From Magicicada septendecula (Eukaryota; Arthropoda; Insecta; Hemiptera; Cicadidae): 64,000 bases of DNA. The notes below the pieces were generated by a model. It saw nothing but the letters and a program-made list of their open reading frames with translations, made no database searches and was not told the origin of the DNA. The stretch spans positions 239,716,343-239,780,342 of the forward strand of contig CM068372.1 of the NCBI GenBank assembly GCA_034769895.1. The letters are read 5' to 3'. Positions 1-11,164 of this stretch are shown here, piece by piece. Made by a program: the position numbers and the translations under genes. Each line of letters starts with the position of its first letter. Positions within the stretch are counted from its first letter, which is position 1.

Positions 1-861
1 AAATTTAAATTATATTAAATTCGTTGTAATATATTTACAGGAGATTCTCTGTGGTGTTACCAGTGCACTTCGCAGATAGACTCCAGATGCAGAGACCCAT
101 TCAATAGCTCCGTCCCGCTGCTGGTGAATTGTTCACGTTTCCCCATAGGCACAGTAGCGGAAGACACAAAACAAGTCTGTCGGAAAATGAAAATATTGGG
201 TAAAATCGTCATTTCCGCATAATGTTTGCTGAAGTTTAAAACTGTCAACAACAAATGAGTAACGTTCCTCGTCTGATATTTGTTTGTCATCATAATTACA
301 GAACTAGTTTGCCTCCGCACTTTGAGCACAGACCGTTCACGAATCATGTCAATTCTTTCTTGTTTTCTGCCAGTTTGGTTGTCTTTCGAAATTATTCAAT
401 CCCTGTGAATTATTCACCTTCACGTGATAGTTGGTCGTCCTCTTTCCTTGTTCTAAGGGGTGTCCAGTTATTAAGTCTGTTTCTCGTGATATCTCATTTC
501 TGTTCCTCAAACCGTGAACAATCTAATTTGATTTCCATTTATCATTTCTTCCTTCACAGCTATTAATTTCATTAGTCCGATATTTCTTATTACGCTTAAC
601 CAGGTGGTACTTGAAATGTTTGTTTAAGTTCCTCAATTATTGTTAACTACTTTATCAGTTTTTATTAATCTCTACCAATTTATAGAGCTATAGTATATAA
701 ATTAATTTAACGTCAAGTATCCGCTAGACTCTATATAGAGAATTTATTTATGAATTTCAACAAATATTTTAAGAAGCCAAAAATGGCTATCAAAATAGTC
801 TACCATAGATCGTGTTTTGTTTTTCGGTTTCTTACAGTATCCCGGTTCGTAAAGTTGAACT
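1..861. other. AT-rich stretch, no gene recognised
   Basis: Only short open frames with no recognisable domain are present (for example 57-347 minus and 255-566 plus, which overlap each other). No terminal repeats, RNA gene or coding bias seen. Confidence 0.5.
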
Positions 862-1030
862 AAAATGTACGTCGTGAGTCAGAAATAAATGTCGTGAGAC
901 GAAAATGGATGTTGTGTGACGTAATTGGATGCCATAAAACGGAAGTATGTGTCGTATATGTCTCGTAGAATAGAAGTATAGCCTATGTACATATAGTGAG
1001 ACGGAAGATTGTGTCGTGAGACGACAGTAT
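862..1030. repeat. Degenerate ~20-bp minisatellite, left part
   Basis: Repeated units of the type GGATGTCGTGAGACG plus a short A-rich link recur about every 19-20 bases with strong drift. The same unit resumes at 1711 after an inserted 680-bp element, so this is one array split in two. Confidence 0.6.
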
Positions 1031-1710
1031 AGCTGGAAACACATTGCTATCACGTCACGTGAGCTCACGTGAATTCACGTGATAGTAAAAAATGTTAGAG
1101 TGGGTTTTTAGCTTGAGTTAAATTGGTTGGAGACACGCTGTCTTCACGTCACTTATATCACGTGATGTCACGTTACTAGCCGGCCATTTCACGCCTCACG
1201 TGAATCACATTTTCTGTTCAACTACGCTTTTGTGAGGCGTGAGGTGACAACGTGAACACGGAGGAGTTGTTAATAGAAAAAGTGAGATAACACGAAGTGC
1301 TTTACAATATTAAATCTATAAATTATGGAGATCAAAAAATACAAGACGTCAAATTCTTGCTTATTCGGTCTCAAATACATTTGAAGTTTATCGTAATCGT
1401 CTTGTATTTTCTGTACTAGATTCTGAAAGTCACCTTATCCGAGTCTTTCTAAGTTTATACCGTGTATTCACCTCCTTCTTTTGTTAACTGATTTTTTGAT
1501 TAAAAGTATAACACGCATTTTCCAAATCATCTTCAAAATCTGATAAACTAATAATTGCCTTCACGATTTTACGCGTGAACCACCTGAAATGATGTAACAT
1601 GAAGTGACGTGACATGACATTAATGTGTCTCTGCACTACGATTTCACGGGTTAAGGCAAGTCCTGATCTCACGTGAGTTCACGTGACGTCATAGCAATGT
1701 GTTTCCAGCT
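1031..1710. mobile_element. MITE-like element with ~41-bp terminal inverted repeats rich in CACGTGA
   Basis: The left end (1031-1071, starting AGCTGGAAACACATTGCTAT) and the right end (1670-1710, ending GTGTTTCCAGCT) are inverted copies with only a few mismatches. The arms carry tandem CACGTGA palindromes about 10 bp apart, and more copies lie inside, at about 1074 and 1160-1205. No transposase is encoded, so it would be non-autonomous. It interrupts a minisatellite. A clean target duplication was not seen; a TA or TTA duplication is possible but not proven, so the superfamily is open. Confidence 0.65.
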
Positions 1711-1975
1711 TAAAAGTCAAAAGGGAGAAATGGATGTCGTGAGACGGATGTGGATGTTGTGTAACGAAATTGGATGCCAAAACACGTTACTTTTGTATCG
1801 TGTAACAAAAGTACGTATAGTTGCCGTAAGGAAACGGTTGTTTAAGACGGAAGTGGATATTGTACGATGGTGTGTGACGTGTAATGGCGGAACAGCGTCT
1901 TGTTACATGACGCTGAGCGTAATAAGGCAGTAGTAGATGTTATGTGACAACAATTGACGTCGTGAGATGCAAACG
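1711..1975. repeat. Degenerate ~20-bp minisatellite, right part
   Basis: Continuation of the 862-1030 array: units such as GGATGTCGTGAGACG, GGATGTTGTGTAACG and TTGGATGCCAAAACACG follow at about 20-base spacing near 1731-1795, then decay. An open frame at 1673-1933 is an accident of this repeat plus the element end. Confidence 0.55.
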
Positions 1976-2482
1976 GGACACTATGACCCTCAGATTAAAT
2001 GTTACGTGTTCCAAACAAATCAAGTGCAGTTAAGCCGTTGGGTGCAGCATCAACCACCCGCTTGAACCGCTCAGGAACACGTATCTGACCAATGAGTATA
2101 ATCTCTGACACGGATTCCTTCGTCGCTTCTGCACAGCAAAAACAAACCCTCATTCTCCTAATCGGACAAAAAACTTTTACTTTTTCATCATTTCATATTA
2201 CCGGTTTTCTTCAGTATTCTAGAATACACATATCTACGCCGTACCTGACAACTATTTTCAGAGAAATAATATGCCACGGCAAAGTATAGCCTGCTAACAA
2301 ACAAAAATGGAATTTCCTCTATCAAAAAACCTACAGCGTACATACAAAATCATACCTACAACAATATATTGCACCAAATCAGTATTACCCAAGAAATACA
2401 TAATTTATTATACCGAAATTCCCATTAGTTATTCTACCCTCAGAAAATATTAGATTATTTTTCCAAATTTATTAATAATTTT
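1976..2482. other. No gene recognised
   Basis: AT-rich sequence with no domain-bearing frame and no repeat that I can define. Confidence 0.45.
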
Positions 2483-4770
2483 ACTTCCATGTTCCATACT
2501 GAAATGGAAGTATGTGATGGCGAAAAAATCGTGTTTGAGATAAGGGCTGATTCTGATTGTACTACCTACAAAACATGAAGAAAAGTCATTTTTCGAAAAG
2601 TGTCTGTGTGTCTTTGTGTAGAATTTTTTCTATGGCAAACGATAACTACCGCAAATTCAAACAGAATCAAATAAGTTTTTCCATACCTACTTGAGTAGTA
2701 GAGGACTCAAGGCTTATTGATTTTGGTGAAGATCAATTAATGGGAGGAGGTAGTTTACCTGCAATGTTTCACGTTTTAACAAGAGTAAAATACATGAAAA
2801 TTCATTTAAACTTTGTCAAACAATGGTAATTGTTAAAAATAAAATAATTTTGTTGCCAGGCAATAAAATTATAAATTTTTCATTTTATTTAAATCGTTTA
2901 TGAGTGAAAATATATCGTTCCTGGCAAGCAAGCATATCTCAATTATGTAATGTTTACGTTTCCAAAGTTTTATTATTGTGATTACTGCAATAAAAAAGCA
3001 GGCAGGACACAAACACACACAATTCGCGTTATTTCTGGCCACACTCATGTTTATTTTCTTACGTTTGCACGCGTTTTAAATGGAAAGTGCCGAAACCCAC
3101 ACCAACACAACACGTGCAAGCCGAAAAGGTGTCCAGCGTGGACAGCGATTTGCTTCCTGCGGATCGCTGGCCAGTGTAACTGCACGTGATTACAGAGGAA
3201 CGATTCATAGACAGACTGTACGTCTTTAGGGAATGGACCCTCTGCAAGATACTCAGGGTGAATGAGAGTCTTCGGAGCGCTCCTTCTTTTCCGCGTGTTT
3301 GTTTTGTGAAACGTACATTGTAGATTCCGAGCTTCACCCTGAGCAACGCTCCATAGGGAATGTTGAAAATGTTTGTCCACAGTGTACCCTCATACACACT
3401 AAAACCTGCTCTGATGTTTTGATTACTGACAATATAATATTAAAACTTTGGAAACCTTTGCTCTACTTAATGGAGATCAAACATTAACTTTTACAAGCCA
3501 TTAATTTTATACATATTTCGAAACAATAAATGTTGTAATAAATTAATACAATCTGTGTACTTATTTCTATTATGATATACGAATTAGAAACTAATATGTG
3601 CATATGTATACCAGTATGTATGAAAAATATATAAATATTTTTCTCCTCTGGAAAATTGTTTGCCAATCCTGGAAAATATTTTGACCTCTCTGATGGCTAG
3701 TTATTTACTAGCCTGTGTGGAATATAGCGTTATGACATGGATCAGAATGGTGGGTGTTAAACAGAAGCCACAAACGAATTAAGAAAGAAATGTTTAGCTG
3801 AGAAATTTATAATTATACGGGTAAACAGAATCGTCGTTCAGGAAATCAGAAGACGAATGGAAAGAAAGACTCGATTTTAAAAAGTAAAAATGACTAGTAT
3901 AGAATTGACAGGAAAGACTTTGATAACACTATGGACATTATTCACCCTCGGCTGATAATTCGCAGCGAGAGTCCAATTTAATTTCATTACAGAAATTAGG
4001 TCACAGCTCCCTTTGACCAGCTCTTCGTTCGACCTACAAACATTTTATCCAAGAGTACAGTCCTTCCTCACGAAGGTTGAGGATAGTCTTCACCAACCTG
4101 ACATGGGGGTACCATTTTAGCTGATACGTCATTTCTTCAGAACTCAAGCATCCACTCATTTGATGTTTTGCCACCATATCTAGCTCTGCTTCTTGTCAAA
4201 TATATATTATAGACACAAACGTAAAATTCTGCACCTGTCATGTCTTGTTTTCTATGGCGAACAGTAACTTTCTCCAATTCAAACAGAATCAAACAATTTT
4301 TTCCATATGTGCCTGCGTTGTAGAGGACTCAAGGTATTTTGATTTTTTAAAATTTTGATTTAATTTAAATTTTAATTTAAGCACATATAAATAATCCATG
4401 TAGAAAGGTAGATGAAATGTCTATAAATGAAAAGGGTAGTTGAAGGGGGAGGAGATAATTTTTTATATGTGTACTACGTCATCAGCAACAAAGAAGTAGT
4501 TTGTTGTTAAAATTCCTTCCCGGGCTGTTCGACCGTGGTCCAATGTTTTCTGCATAACCAGACGTTTCGGCAGTGCCATCGACTGCCATCATCAGTAAAA
4601 ATCGAATGCGCTAACGTGAGGTGGTATACGTTAGTGACCACAGTATTGTGGTTAAAGCTGAAGAAAGAAGTACTTTCTATGGAAATATTTCATTTCGAAA
4701 ATGATTTTAAATATAAGTCTTCGAACATGGAAGTCATGTATGTTTCTCCATACCTATATTTATTATTGTA
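2483..4770 (+). repeat. Interspersed repeat family, copy 1 (interrupted)
   Basis: Two blocks match the copy at 26253-27590. The left block (about 2483-2840) starts ACTTCCATGTTC and holds one monomer starting CTATGGCAAACGATAAC at 2630. The right block (about 4252-4770) holds part of a second monomer and the 3' part, including CCAGACGTTTCGGCAGTGCC and a final GAACATGGAAGT at 4723-4734, which is the inverse of the left motif. About 1.4 kb between the blocks has no partner in the other copy and may be an insertion. No protein is encoded by the shared part. Confidence 0.55.
2950..3397. other. GC-richer island with overlapping open frames, unrecognised
   Basis: Three overlapping frames of 79-112 residues (2950-3189 plus, 3051-3380 minus, 3059-3397 minus) occur in a segment less AT-rich than its surroundings. 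None shows a motif I know. It lies in the stretch of copy 1 that is absent from copy 2, so it could be a captured or inserted fragment. No coding claim is made. Confidence 0.25.
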
Positions 4771-5356
4771 TTTTATTAGTAACAAACAGGTGAACAAAAT
4801 AGTTAATAAATAATAATATAGTAGTAAAAGATTTTTATTGTTACATGTTTACATGGTTACATGTTTACTGTAATGATGATTAACCTTTATTGAAAATAAA
4901 GAATAGTTTTTGTACAGTGCAATGACTTATGGAACATTCTGTACAGTACTGTATAATGGCCTAACAATAAATAAAAAACCATATAAATAAATTTTAACAC
5001 AACATTTTGTTATATTAAACTATCGTACATGATCTAAATTATTAATTACAACTGAAACTTACAAAATAACCTGTAATTATTATTGAACATTTCATTTTTT
5101 AAATAAATAAACATTGTGAAAAAATGTATGTAAATTAGTCCGCTTTAATTAAAAAAAAAAATATATTTTTGACATATTGAGTTTTGTTCCGATAGCCTTT
5201 ATTATCACAGTTTTATGCATGTAATTAATGTTTTCATTTATCAAACTGTCAACAGTTTCTGTGAGCTACTTCTAACAATTTCCAATTCTTCTTTTAAATA
5301 TTATCTTTATTGCGATAAACTATTTTTCCTTAATATAAAATACAATTTCAAGAGCC
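4771..5356. other. AT-rich flank, no gene recognised
   Basis: Very AT-rich and low-complexity. It ends at the ATCT target site of the GypA element. Confidence 0.5.
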
Positions 5357-5360
5357 ATCT

Positions 5361-7565
5361 TGAAACCCCCCTTTTATTTTTCTAAGTTTTGTAATTTTTT
5401 TTGAATTTTATTTAATTTTATTTTTATTAAGTTTTTTTTTTTTTTGTAAAAGGGGAGAGACATCATATTTAGAACTAGGTAAAAAAAACCTAGAGGAAGC
5501 AAAAGTGTGCAAGGCTCAAATACAATTACAGACATGTCCCCCCAGGTGAATGACAGGACTTGCAAATGAAAAACTCTTTTAACCAACAAGCGTGTGCTTT
5601 ATTCAACCTGCAAGATTTTACATACATGACAAGTTCGTGATTGTGTGAGCACACCATTAAAGGCAGAATTATATATATATATATATATGTATATATATGT
5701 ATATCCATTAATTCATAATGTCACAAAGTAAGTGAATTGATATTAAACTAATTGCAAAAATTTCTGCCTGATTATGTATGAGTCAAAGTTAGTAATAATC
5801 TCATTCATAAAGCAATACTAATCCATCAGTGTTGTATAATATCAAATAGGCTAGCCTGTTGTCTCAGTAAGCACATTTATGGTTATTCTCTTTTTTAAAT
5901 CCGTTACATATTCCCCCAAAAAAAATATATATATAGTAAAATTACACACACAAACACATATACGACATGAATAACAAAACATCCCTCATTTCAACACTAA
6001 CCTCCTCATATACCCATTCCAACTACAGTAAATGAAGGAACCCTAATATGTATAGATAGGTACAAATATAAATGACAACGTAAATGGAATATCTCAGCTC
6101 CTAAGCATAGATTTGCCAGCATATTCACAAGCATAGTTCACACCAGAGAATGTAAGTGACCGCCCCGAAACTCAACCAGCCAAACGACCCCTTACCTTAA
6201 TCATTAAGCGTTAAGTATGTGTGTGAAAGAAAATCGTTTCTCATCTACATCATCAGACAACCCCCGCTACGTTATTAAAACTCAGCCATGACCAGATGAC
6301 ATGATAGCACGAGACAATTAACTCCCTAATGGTCTTAATTAGATGAAAGTTAGATCTTACAGCAACCTGCGGATGTGTGTGTATGTGTGTAACTTCTTAC
6401 ACATTATACAGTTATAAGATACTTCATTAGGTGTACTGTGGTAATGTTCACACATGCAATAACATAATTGAACACGAGAGTTTGTGCTAGAGTATAATGT
6501 TCAGAACTTCACGAGTGAGCTTCTGGCGGCTTCTGTGCATTCACATGTTGTAGAGAGAGAGAGAAATAGATAATCAGAATTTTCCCACCTGGATTGTCCG
6601 GTGTACTTAGTTCGTATAGGCGCGGATCAGTGATGTCACAGTCGTGTCACAAGTCCCTGGTGCAGCTTAGCATGGAAAAGTCCTCGACTGACGGCATTGT
6701 GGCTATAAGATCGTCTCTGCCATTAGGGTGGACAGATGTTCGTCCACCCCTGACACCCATCTCGCCCTTGGTCGAGCACCTGGACATACAATAGGTTGTA
6801 GAGGGTGTCATAAAGAAAATCACGCCACTTAGGCCGTCCACATTAAATACCAACACTAACTTTAAGCAGCAACAGCGCACACACACATCGCCACTAATTC
6901 AGATTAAACAGTATTAAGCTCGTCTAGCAATTACTTTCTTAATGTTTCATTGAAATATTCAAATTGATTTGCTGTGTCTTTCGTAGTTATTAATTACATC
7001 AAAACAGCTGAGTGCAAGATACATTAGCATATTCTCTATTGAAATCAACTTGACCCACGACTCTCACATTCATAATTTAATTAAATTTAATTTAATTTGA
7101 TTTTGTAATAGCATTAATGCTTAGATTAAAAACTGCTCTATACGCACACACACACACAAGCATAACTCATAATGAAAGCTGAAACACAAAATATATTTGG
7201 GGTTAGAATATTTTCAGAACCCGTAGACTTGCACGTACCTGGAACAACACTTTATCTAGCCTATCATAGTGATAGGTTCGGAAGTCCTGGATAGAAGTTT
7301 GCCGCCAGCCGAGACCAGATGAACAGGTTGGAGGATCAAGCAGAAATGAGGCCGATACAACGTTTCGGTCCAGCCAAGTAACCTCCGAATGCAGGAATGT
7401 ACAGACACAGCTGACTGGCAGCGCCAGCTGTATTGCGTAGCTGCACAACCGTTTGTGTGTATAACCGACCGGCAACAAACTATCGTAACAGTGTGGCCGT
7501 GCGTGACGTCCGCGGCGCTCGTTTTTAAAATACTAATAATACGTTGCCGAAGCCAGTTCGGCACA
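5361..7565 (-). repeat. GypA 3' LTR
   Basis: 2205-bp direct repeat of 13296-15524. In element orientation it begins TGTGCCGAACTGGC and ends in CA. A (TA)n tract sits at about 5669-5704. Small open frames here (e.g. 6594-6794 plus, 7203-7478 minus) recur in both LTRs without any known domain and are taken as chance. Confidence 0.92.
5598..5603 (-). promoter_or_regulatory. Candidate polyadenylation signal of GypA
   Basis: Reads AATAAA on the minus strand (inside TTGAATAAAGCACACG), about 240 bases before the end of the 3' LTR; the 5' LTR has the same at 13531-13536. The position suits an R/U5 boundary, but this is inference. Confidence 0.5.
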
Positions 7566-7579
7566 CCCTCACCCCAAAA
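7566..7579 (-). other. Polypurine tract of GypA
   Basis: Reads TTTTGGGGTGAGGG on the minus strand, immediately before the 3' LTR. This is the expected plus-strand DNA primer. The GypC tract (GGGGTGGGGG before TGTGCCG) is very similar in sequence and context. Between here and the integrase end (7580-7946) lies untranslated sequence with no gene. Confidence 0.8.
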
Positions 7580-7946
7580 GGGCAACATGGTTGACCCAAA
7601 ACAAACAAGTCCTCAAGCACGACGGCTGCGGGAAGCCTGGAAAATCTCAGATTCTAAAACGCTCTTGGTGAGTTCAGTAACACAGGAAAACGAAAAGGCA
7701 GAAGGAAGAGGTGTGAGTTAGTGAGTGTGTGTCTGAAAGAGAAGATGTAAGTGTGAGTCCTGCATGCTCGCCGGGCCCTGGTCCGCATGCAGATATAAGA
7801 GACAGGAAAGAACAGGAGAAAGAGAAGAATCGCAGGATCCCGCTTTGAGTACTGACCACCAAGGCCTCCCAATTCCAATAACTGAGATCCAGGAACCCCA
7901 AATAGTATTCCCCCCTTTTTTTATGGGCCTAACTGTCATCCCTAAC

Positions 7947-8753
7947 TCATGCCCTATGGCAAAACTTTAGCTTCGAAATGTGAGTGGTTACTCTTTCAAC
8001 ATCCCCTCCGGGATCACCCAATTTCACTGTGACGGGCGACACAAACCGAAGAATGCGGTATGGTCCCGACCACCGATAACATAGTTTAGCGGCCCTCCTA
8101 TTTATGGCTGAGCTGATCGGATGGCTCTGACAGTAGACCAAGTCGCCAATCTTAAATGGGTTCGGAATTCGCCCCTGATTGTAGCGACTACGGACGCGTT
8201 CGTGCGCACGAAGCAAATTCCTCCGGACCTTCCGCCATCTGTCCACAGTCGTGACCTCAGGATCGTTCGGCAGAAGATCCTCAATGTGCCACAAATTGTC
8301 CAACGGCAAACTCGGCGAGAACCCAAACATGACTTCAAAGGGTACGGCCTTGTGACTCTCGTGTAGGGCCGTGTTAAATGCCAATTGCAACCACTTTAAA
8401 TTTTGGTCCCAACAATCCTGTTGTTCAGCATGATAGGCGATAAGCGCTGAACGGAGATTCCGGTTAAATCTCTCCGCGTGGGACGGTTGAGGGTAGTACG
8501 GGGAAGTGGTCACATGTTTGATGCCGTTAGCGAAACACATTCGCCGGAAATCTTTTGAAATGAACTGTGGTCCATTGTCAGAGACAATGGTGGACGGAAA
8601 AACAAAATGCTGAAAGACATGGGTCTGTAGCATAAGGATAGTTGAGCGAGTGTTTGCCTGTCGTAAGGGCAGTAGCCAGACAAACTTGGAAAAAGCATCC
8701 ACGCAAACAAGTAGGTAAGCATTACCTGACTTGCTACGAGGGAAAGGTCCCAC
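7947..8753 (-). CDS. GypA pol, integrase part (out of frame with upstream pol)
   Basis: A 268-residue frame holding most of the integrase. It opens in the catalytic core at GPFPRSKSG, then shows the second catalytic Asp in SDNGPQF and the Glu in AERFNRNL, and ends in a C-terminal DNA-binding-like region with WSGPYRILRF. The first catalytic Asp lies just upstream, in sequence read in this frame before its first possible start codon. The piece is in a different frame from the RT frame, which stops at 8759. The role in the family is to join element cDNA to host DNA. It has no start of its own and would be made from the Gag-Pol precursor; the frame break makes this copy probably defective. Confidence 0.88.
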   Translation of the reverse strand: MGPFPRSKSGNAYLLVCVDAFSKFVWLLPLRQANTRSTILMLQTHVFQHFVFPSTIVSDNGPQFISKDFRRMCFANGIKHVTTSPYYPQPSHAERFNRNLRSALIAYHAEQQDCWDQNLKWLQLAFNTALHESHKAVPFEVMFGFSPSLPLDNLWHIEDLLPNDPEVTTVDRWRKVRRNLLRAHERVRSRYNQGRIPNPFKIGDLVYCQSHPISSAINRRAAKLCYRWSGPYRILRFVSPVTVKLGDPGGDVERVTTHISKLKFCHRA

Positions 8754-8758
8754 GTAGT

Positions 8759-11164
8759 CTATGAATAACTTCCCATGGGTTTGCTCGCCACATCAGATGA
8801 CAATAGACCCAATTTAGTGTTTTGAGCAGGCTTACTCAAGCCACAGAGATGACATGCTTTCACACGAGCCGCGATGTCCCTGTCCATGCCCTTCCAGATG
8901 AAATGCCTCCTAATACTGGAAATGGTCTTCGAAATTCCCTTATGGCCACCAATTGGGGAATCATGATAGTAGCTGAAGACCATTGGCACGAGCTTGCTAG
9001 GCAGCACAACCTTCGGGGCACGTCCTTTTCGTTCTCGGCAGCACAGGACGCCCTTGGACAGAAAATATGGTACCTGCACGTTACCCTCTTTTAGGTGTTG
9101 GATGATAGGACCCAACTCTTCATCATTTAACTGATGGGGTAACACATCAGTAAAAGCCAAAGGAAAATCCAGCAGAACGGAACAGGGTTGCTCAGAATTG
9201 GCCTCGCTGGGTTGGGAGAACATACGTGACAAGGCGTCTGCAACAACATTTTGTGTTCCCCTGATGTGTTGCACTTTGAATTTAAAGGATGAGATCTTGA
9301 CCACCCAACGCCCTATTTTACCCAGCTGCCGGGGATGAGCGAGAAGCCAGGAGAGAGCCTGATTATCGGTCTCCAACAGGAACTCAGCGTGTTCCAAGAA
9401 ACGCCTGAACTTATCTAGAGCGTACACAACAGCAAGACACTCTAGTTCATACACTGAAGACTTCCTCTCTTGTTGGGTCAAGGTCCGGGATATAAATGCC
9501 ACCGGCTGCCTAGCACCATCGACTTCCTGGGACAGAACCGCCCCGAGCGCAACAGAACTCGCGTCCGTTTGCAAAATGAATTTTTTTGAAAAATCAGGCA
9601 TCCTCAACACAGGGGGAGAGACGATCGCCTCCTTGAGGGTATCAAAGGCCCGCTGTTGCCTCTCTCCCCATACAAATTTGGTACCCTTTTTCCTGAGTTC
9701 GTTTAAAGGTACAGCAATCTCCGCGGCATTAGGGATAAATCTACGGTAAAAATTGACCATGCCAACAAATCTGGCAACACCTTTCGCATCCCTAGGGGGA
9801 GGAAAATCCCGGATGCCTTGTGTCCTCTCCGGGTCGACCGTCACACCCCCATATGAGACGAGATGCCCTAAAAACGAAATACTCCTTTGTGCAAACTTTA
9901 CCTTGTCTGGATTGATAGTGAGGCCAGCACTCCTCAATCGGCACATCACCTCTCTCAGGTGACCCAGATGCTCCTCGAACGTTTTACTGTAGACCAAGAG
10001 GTCATCAAGATAATTAAAGATGAATTTAAATTTTACGTCATGGAATACAGTGTCAAGTAGTCGCGTGAGGGTTTGAGCCCCCACTGCCAGACCCATGGGT
10101 ACCCTAGTATATTGATAAAGATTCCATGGCACACAGAATGCCGTATAAGGGCGGCTTTCCTTAGACAGAGGAATCTGATGATAAGCGGCATTGAGGTCAA
10201 AGATGGTGAAGTACCTGGCCCCACTAAACCAATCGAACGCGGAATGTAAATCAGGAAGAGGAACTGAATCCACCTCAATATTAGCATTGAGTTTGCGATA
10301 GTCAATGACCATACGCTGTTTACCTCCAGGCTTGGGCACCAGAAATGCTGGACTTGCATAACTAGAGTTGGAAGGTTCAATGACCCCTTGTTTAAGCAAC
10401 TCTTGAACCTTCTCTCTTAGGACATCCATCTTTGGAGGGGCGAATTTGTATGGGTGTGAGCGGACTACGGCGGAGTCCGTTAAACGGATCTTATATTCCA
10501 AAAGATGTGTGAGCCCCAGGTTGGGAGTTAATACAGTGGGGAACTGCTCACACAAATGATCTAAAGCATGCCTCTGGGACGGGGTGAGATGGTCTCTTTC
10601 TGAATCGGGACACACAACCTCTTGGACACCTCCCTTAGCTCCCTGGTACCCAAGGAAAGGAATGACAACCTCCCGATTGAATTTAAAATAACAGTGGTGC
10701 GCTTGAAGATCTAAAACGAGACCACTCTTGGAGACGAAATCGGCACCCACAATGCAGTCGACTCCCAGAGCCGGAGAAACCAAAAATCGCCACACCCATG
10801 AAAAACACTCGATTTTAATACTCAGGGAAACCACCCGGGAGATGGGCAGAATTTCCCGCGATGCAGTCCAGCATACCACGGAAGACCGATCCGACCCTAA
10901 TAGTAAGCCCTGTTGTTCAAGGTCCTCACATACTCTAGATGAAATTATGGATCGGGCTGATCCAGAGTCAACCAAGGCTCTGAGCTGACCCTTTTTCAAC
11001 TCGACCAACAGGAAGGGGCATACTGAACTGTAGTTGGGGACAGTTCGCAGGACCTTGGAGCCGGATGACCCGGGATTAGCTATCCGCCTGGGGTTAAGTG
11101 AAACCGGAAGAGAACGGCCTAACGGGGAAGACGACTCCCGACTTATCTTCCCCGAGAATTTACG
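8759..11164 (-). CDS. GypA pol: protease, reverse transcriptase, RNase H, zinc-binding module
   Basis: Numbering from 11008, where the first alternative start lies: protease active site LVDSGS at residues 12-17; RT with the first catalytic Asp in FDLNAAYHQIPL (271) and YLDD at 333-336; RNase H with Asp 482 (TDASSVALGAVL), a Glu near 521-523, Asp 548 (ETDNQAL) and Asp 591 (VADALS); an HHCC zinc module with H682, H689, C719 and C722. The frame stays open with no ATG up to 11164, directly after an A-AAA-AAC heptamer in gag, and is in the -1 frame relative to gag. So it is almost surely translated as Gag-Pol. All key catalytic residues are present. It ends early at 8759, just before the integrase core. 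Confidence 0.93.
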   Translation of the reverse strand, partial: RKFSGKISRESSSPLGRSLPVSLNPRRIANPGSSGSKVLRTVPNYSSVCPFLLVELKKGQLRALVDSGSARSIISSRVCEDLEQQGLLLGSDRSSVVCWTASREILPISRVVSLSIKIECFSWVWRFLVSPALGVDCIVGADFVSKSGLVLDLQAHHCYFKFNREVVIPFLGYQGAKGGVQEVVCPDSERDHLTPSQRHALDHLCEQFPTVLTPNLGLTHLLEYKIRLTDSAVVRSHPYKFAPPKMDVLREKVQELLKQGVIEPSNSSYASPAFLVPKPGGKQRMVIDYRKLNANIEVDSVPLPDLHSAFDWFSGARYFTIFDLNAAYHQIPLSKESRPYTAFCVPWNLYQYTRVPMGLAVGAQTLTRLLDTVFHDVKFKFIFNYLDDLLVYSKTFEEHLGHLREVMCRLRSAGLTINPDKVKFAQRSISFLGHLVSYGGVTVDPERTQGIRDFPPPRDAKGVARFVGMVNFYRRFIPNAAEIAVPLNELRKKGTKFVWGERQQRAFDTLKEAIVSPPVLRMPDFSKKFILQTDASSVALGAVLSQEVDGARQPVAFISRTLTQQERKSSVYELECLAVVYALDKFRRFLEHAEFLLETDNQALSWLLAHPRQLGKIGRWVVKISSFKFKVQHIRGTQNVVADALSRMFSQPSEANSEQPCSVLLDFPLAFTDVLPHQLNDEELGPIIQHLKEGNVQVPYFLSKGVLCCRERKGRAPKVVLPSKLVPMVFSYYHDSPIGGHKGISKTISSIRRHFIWKGMDRDIAARVKACHLCGLSKPAQNTKLGLLSSDVASKPMGSYS

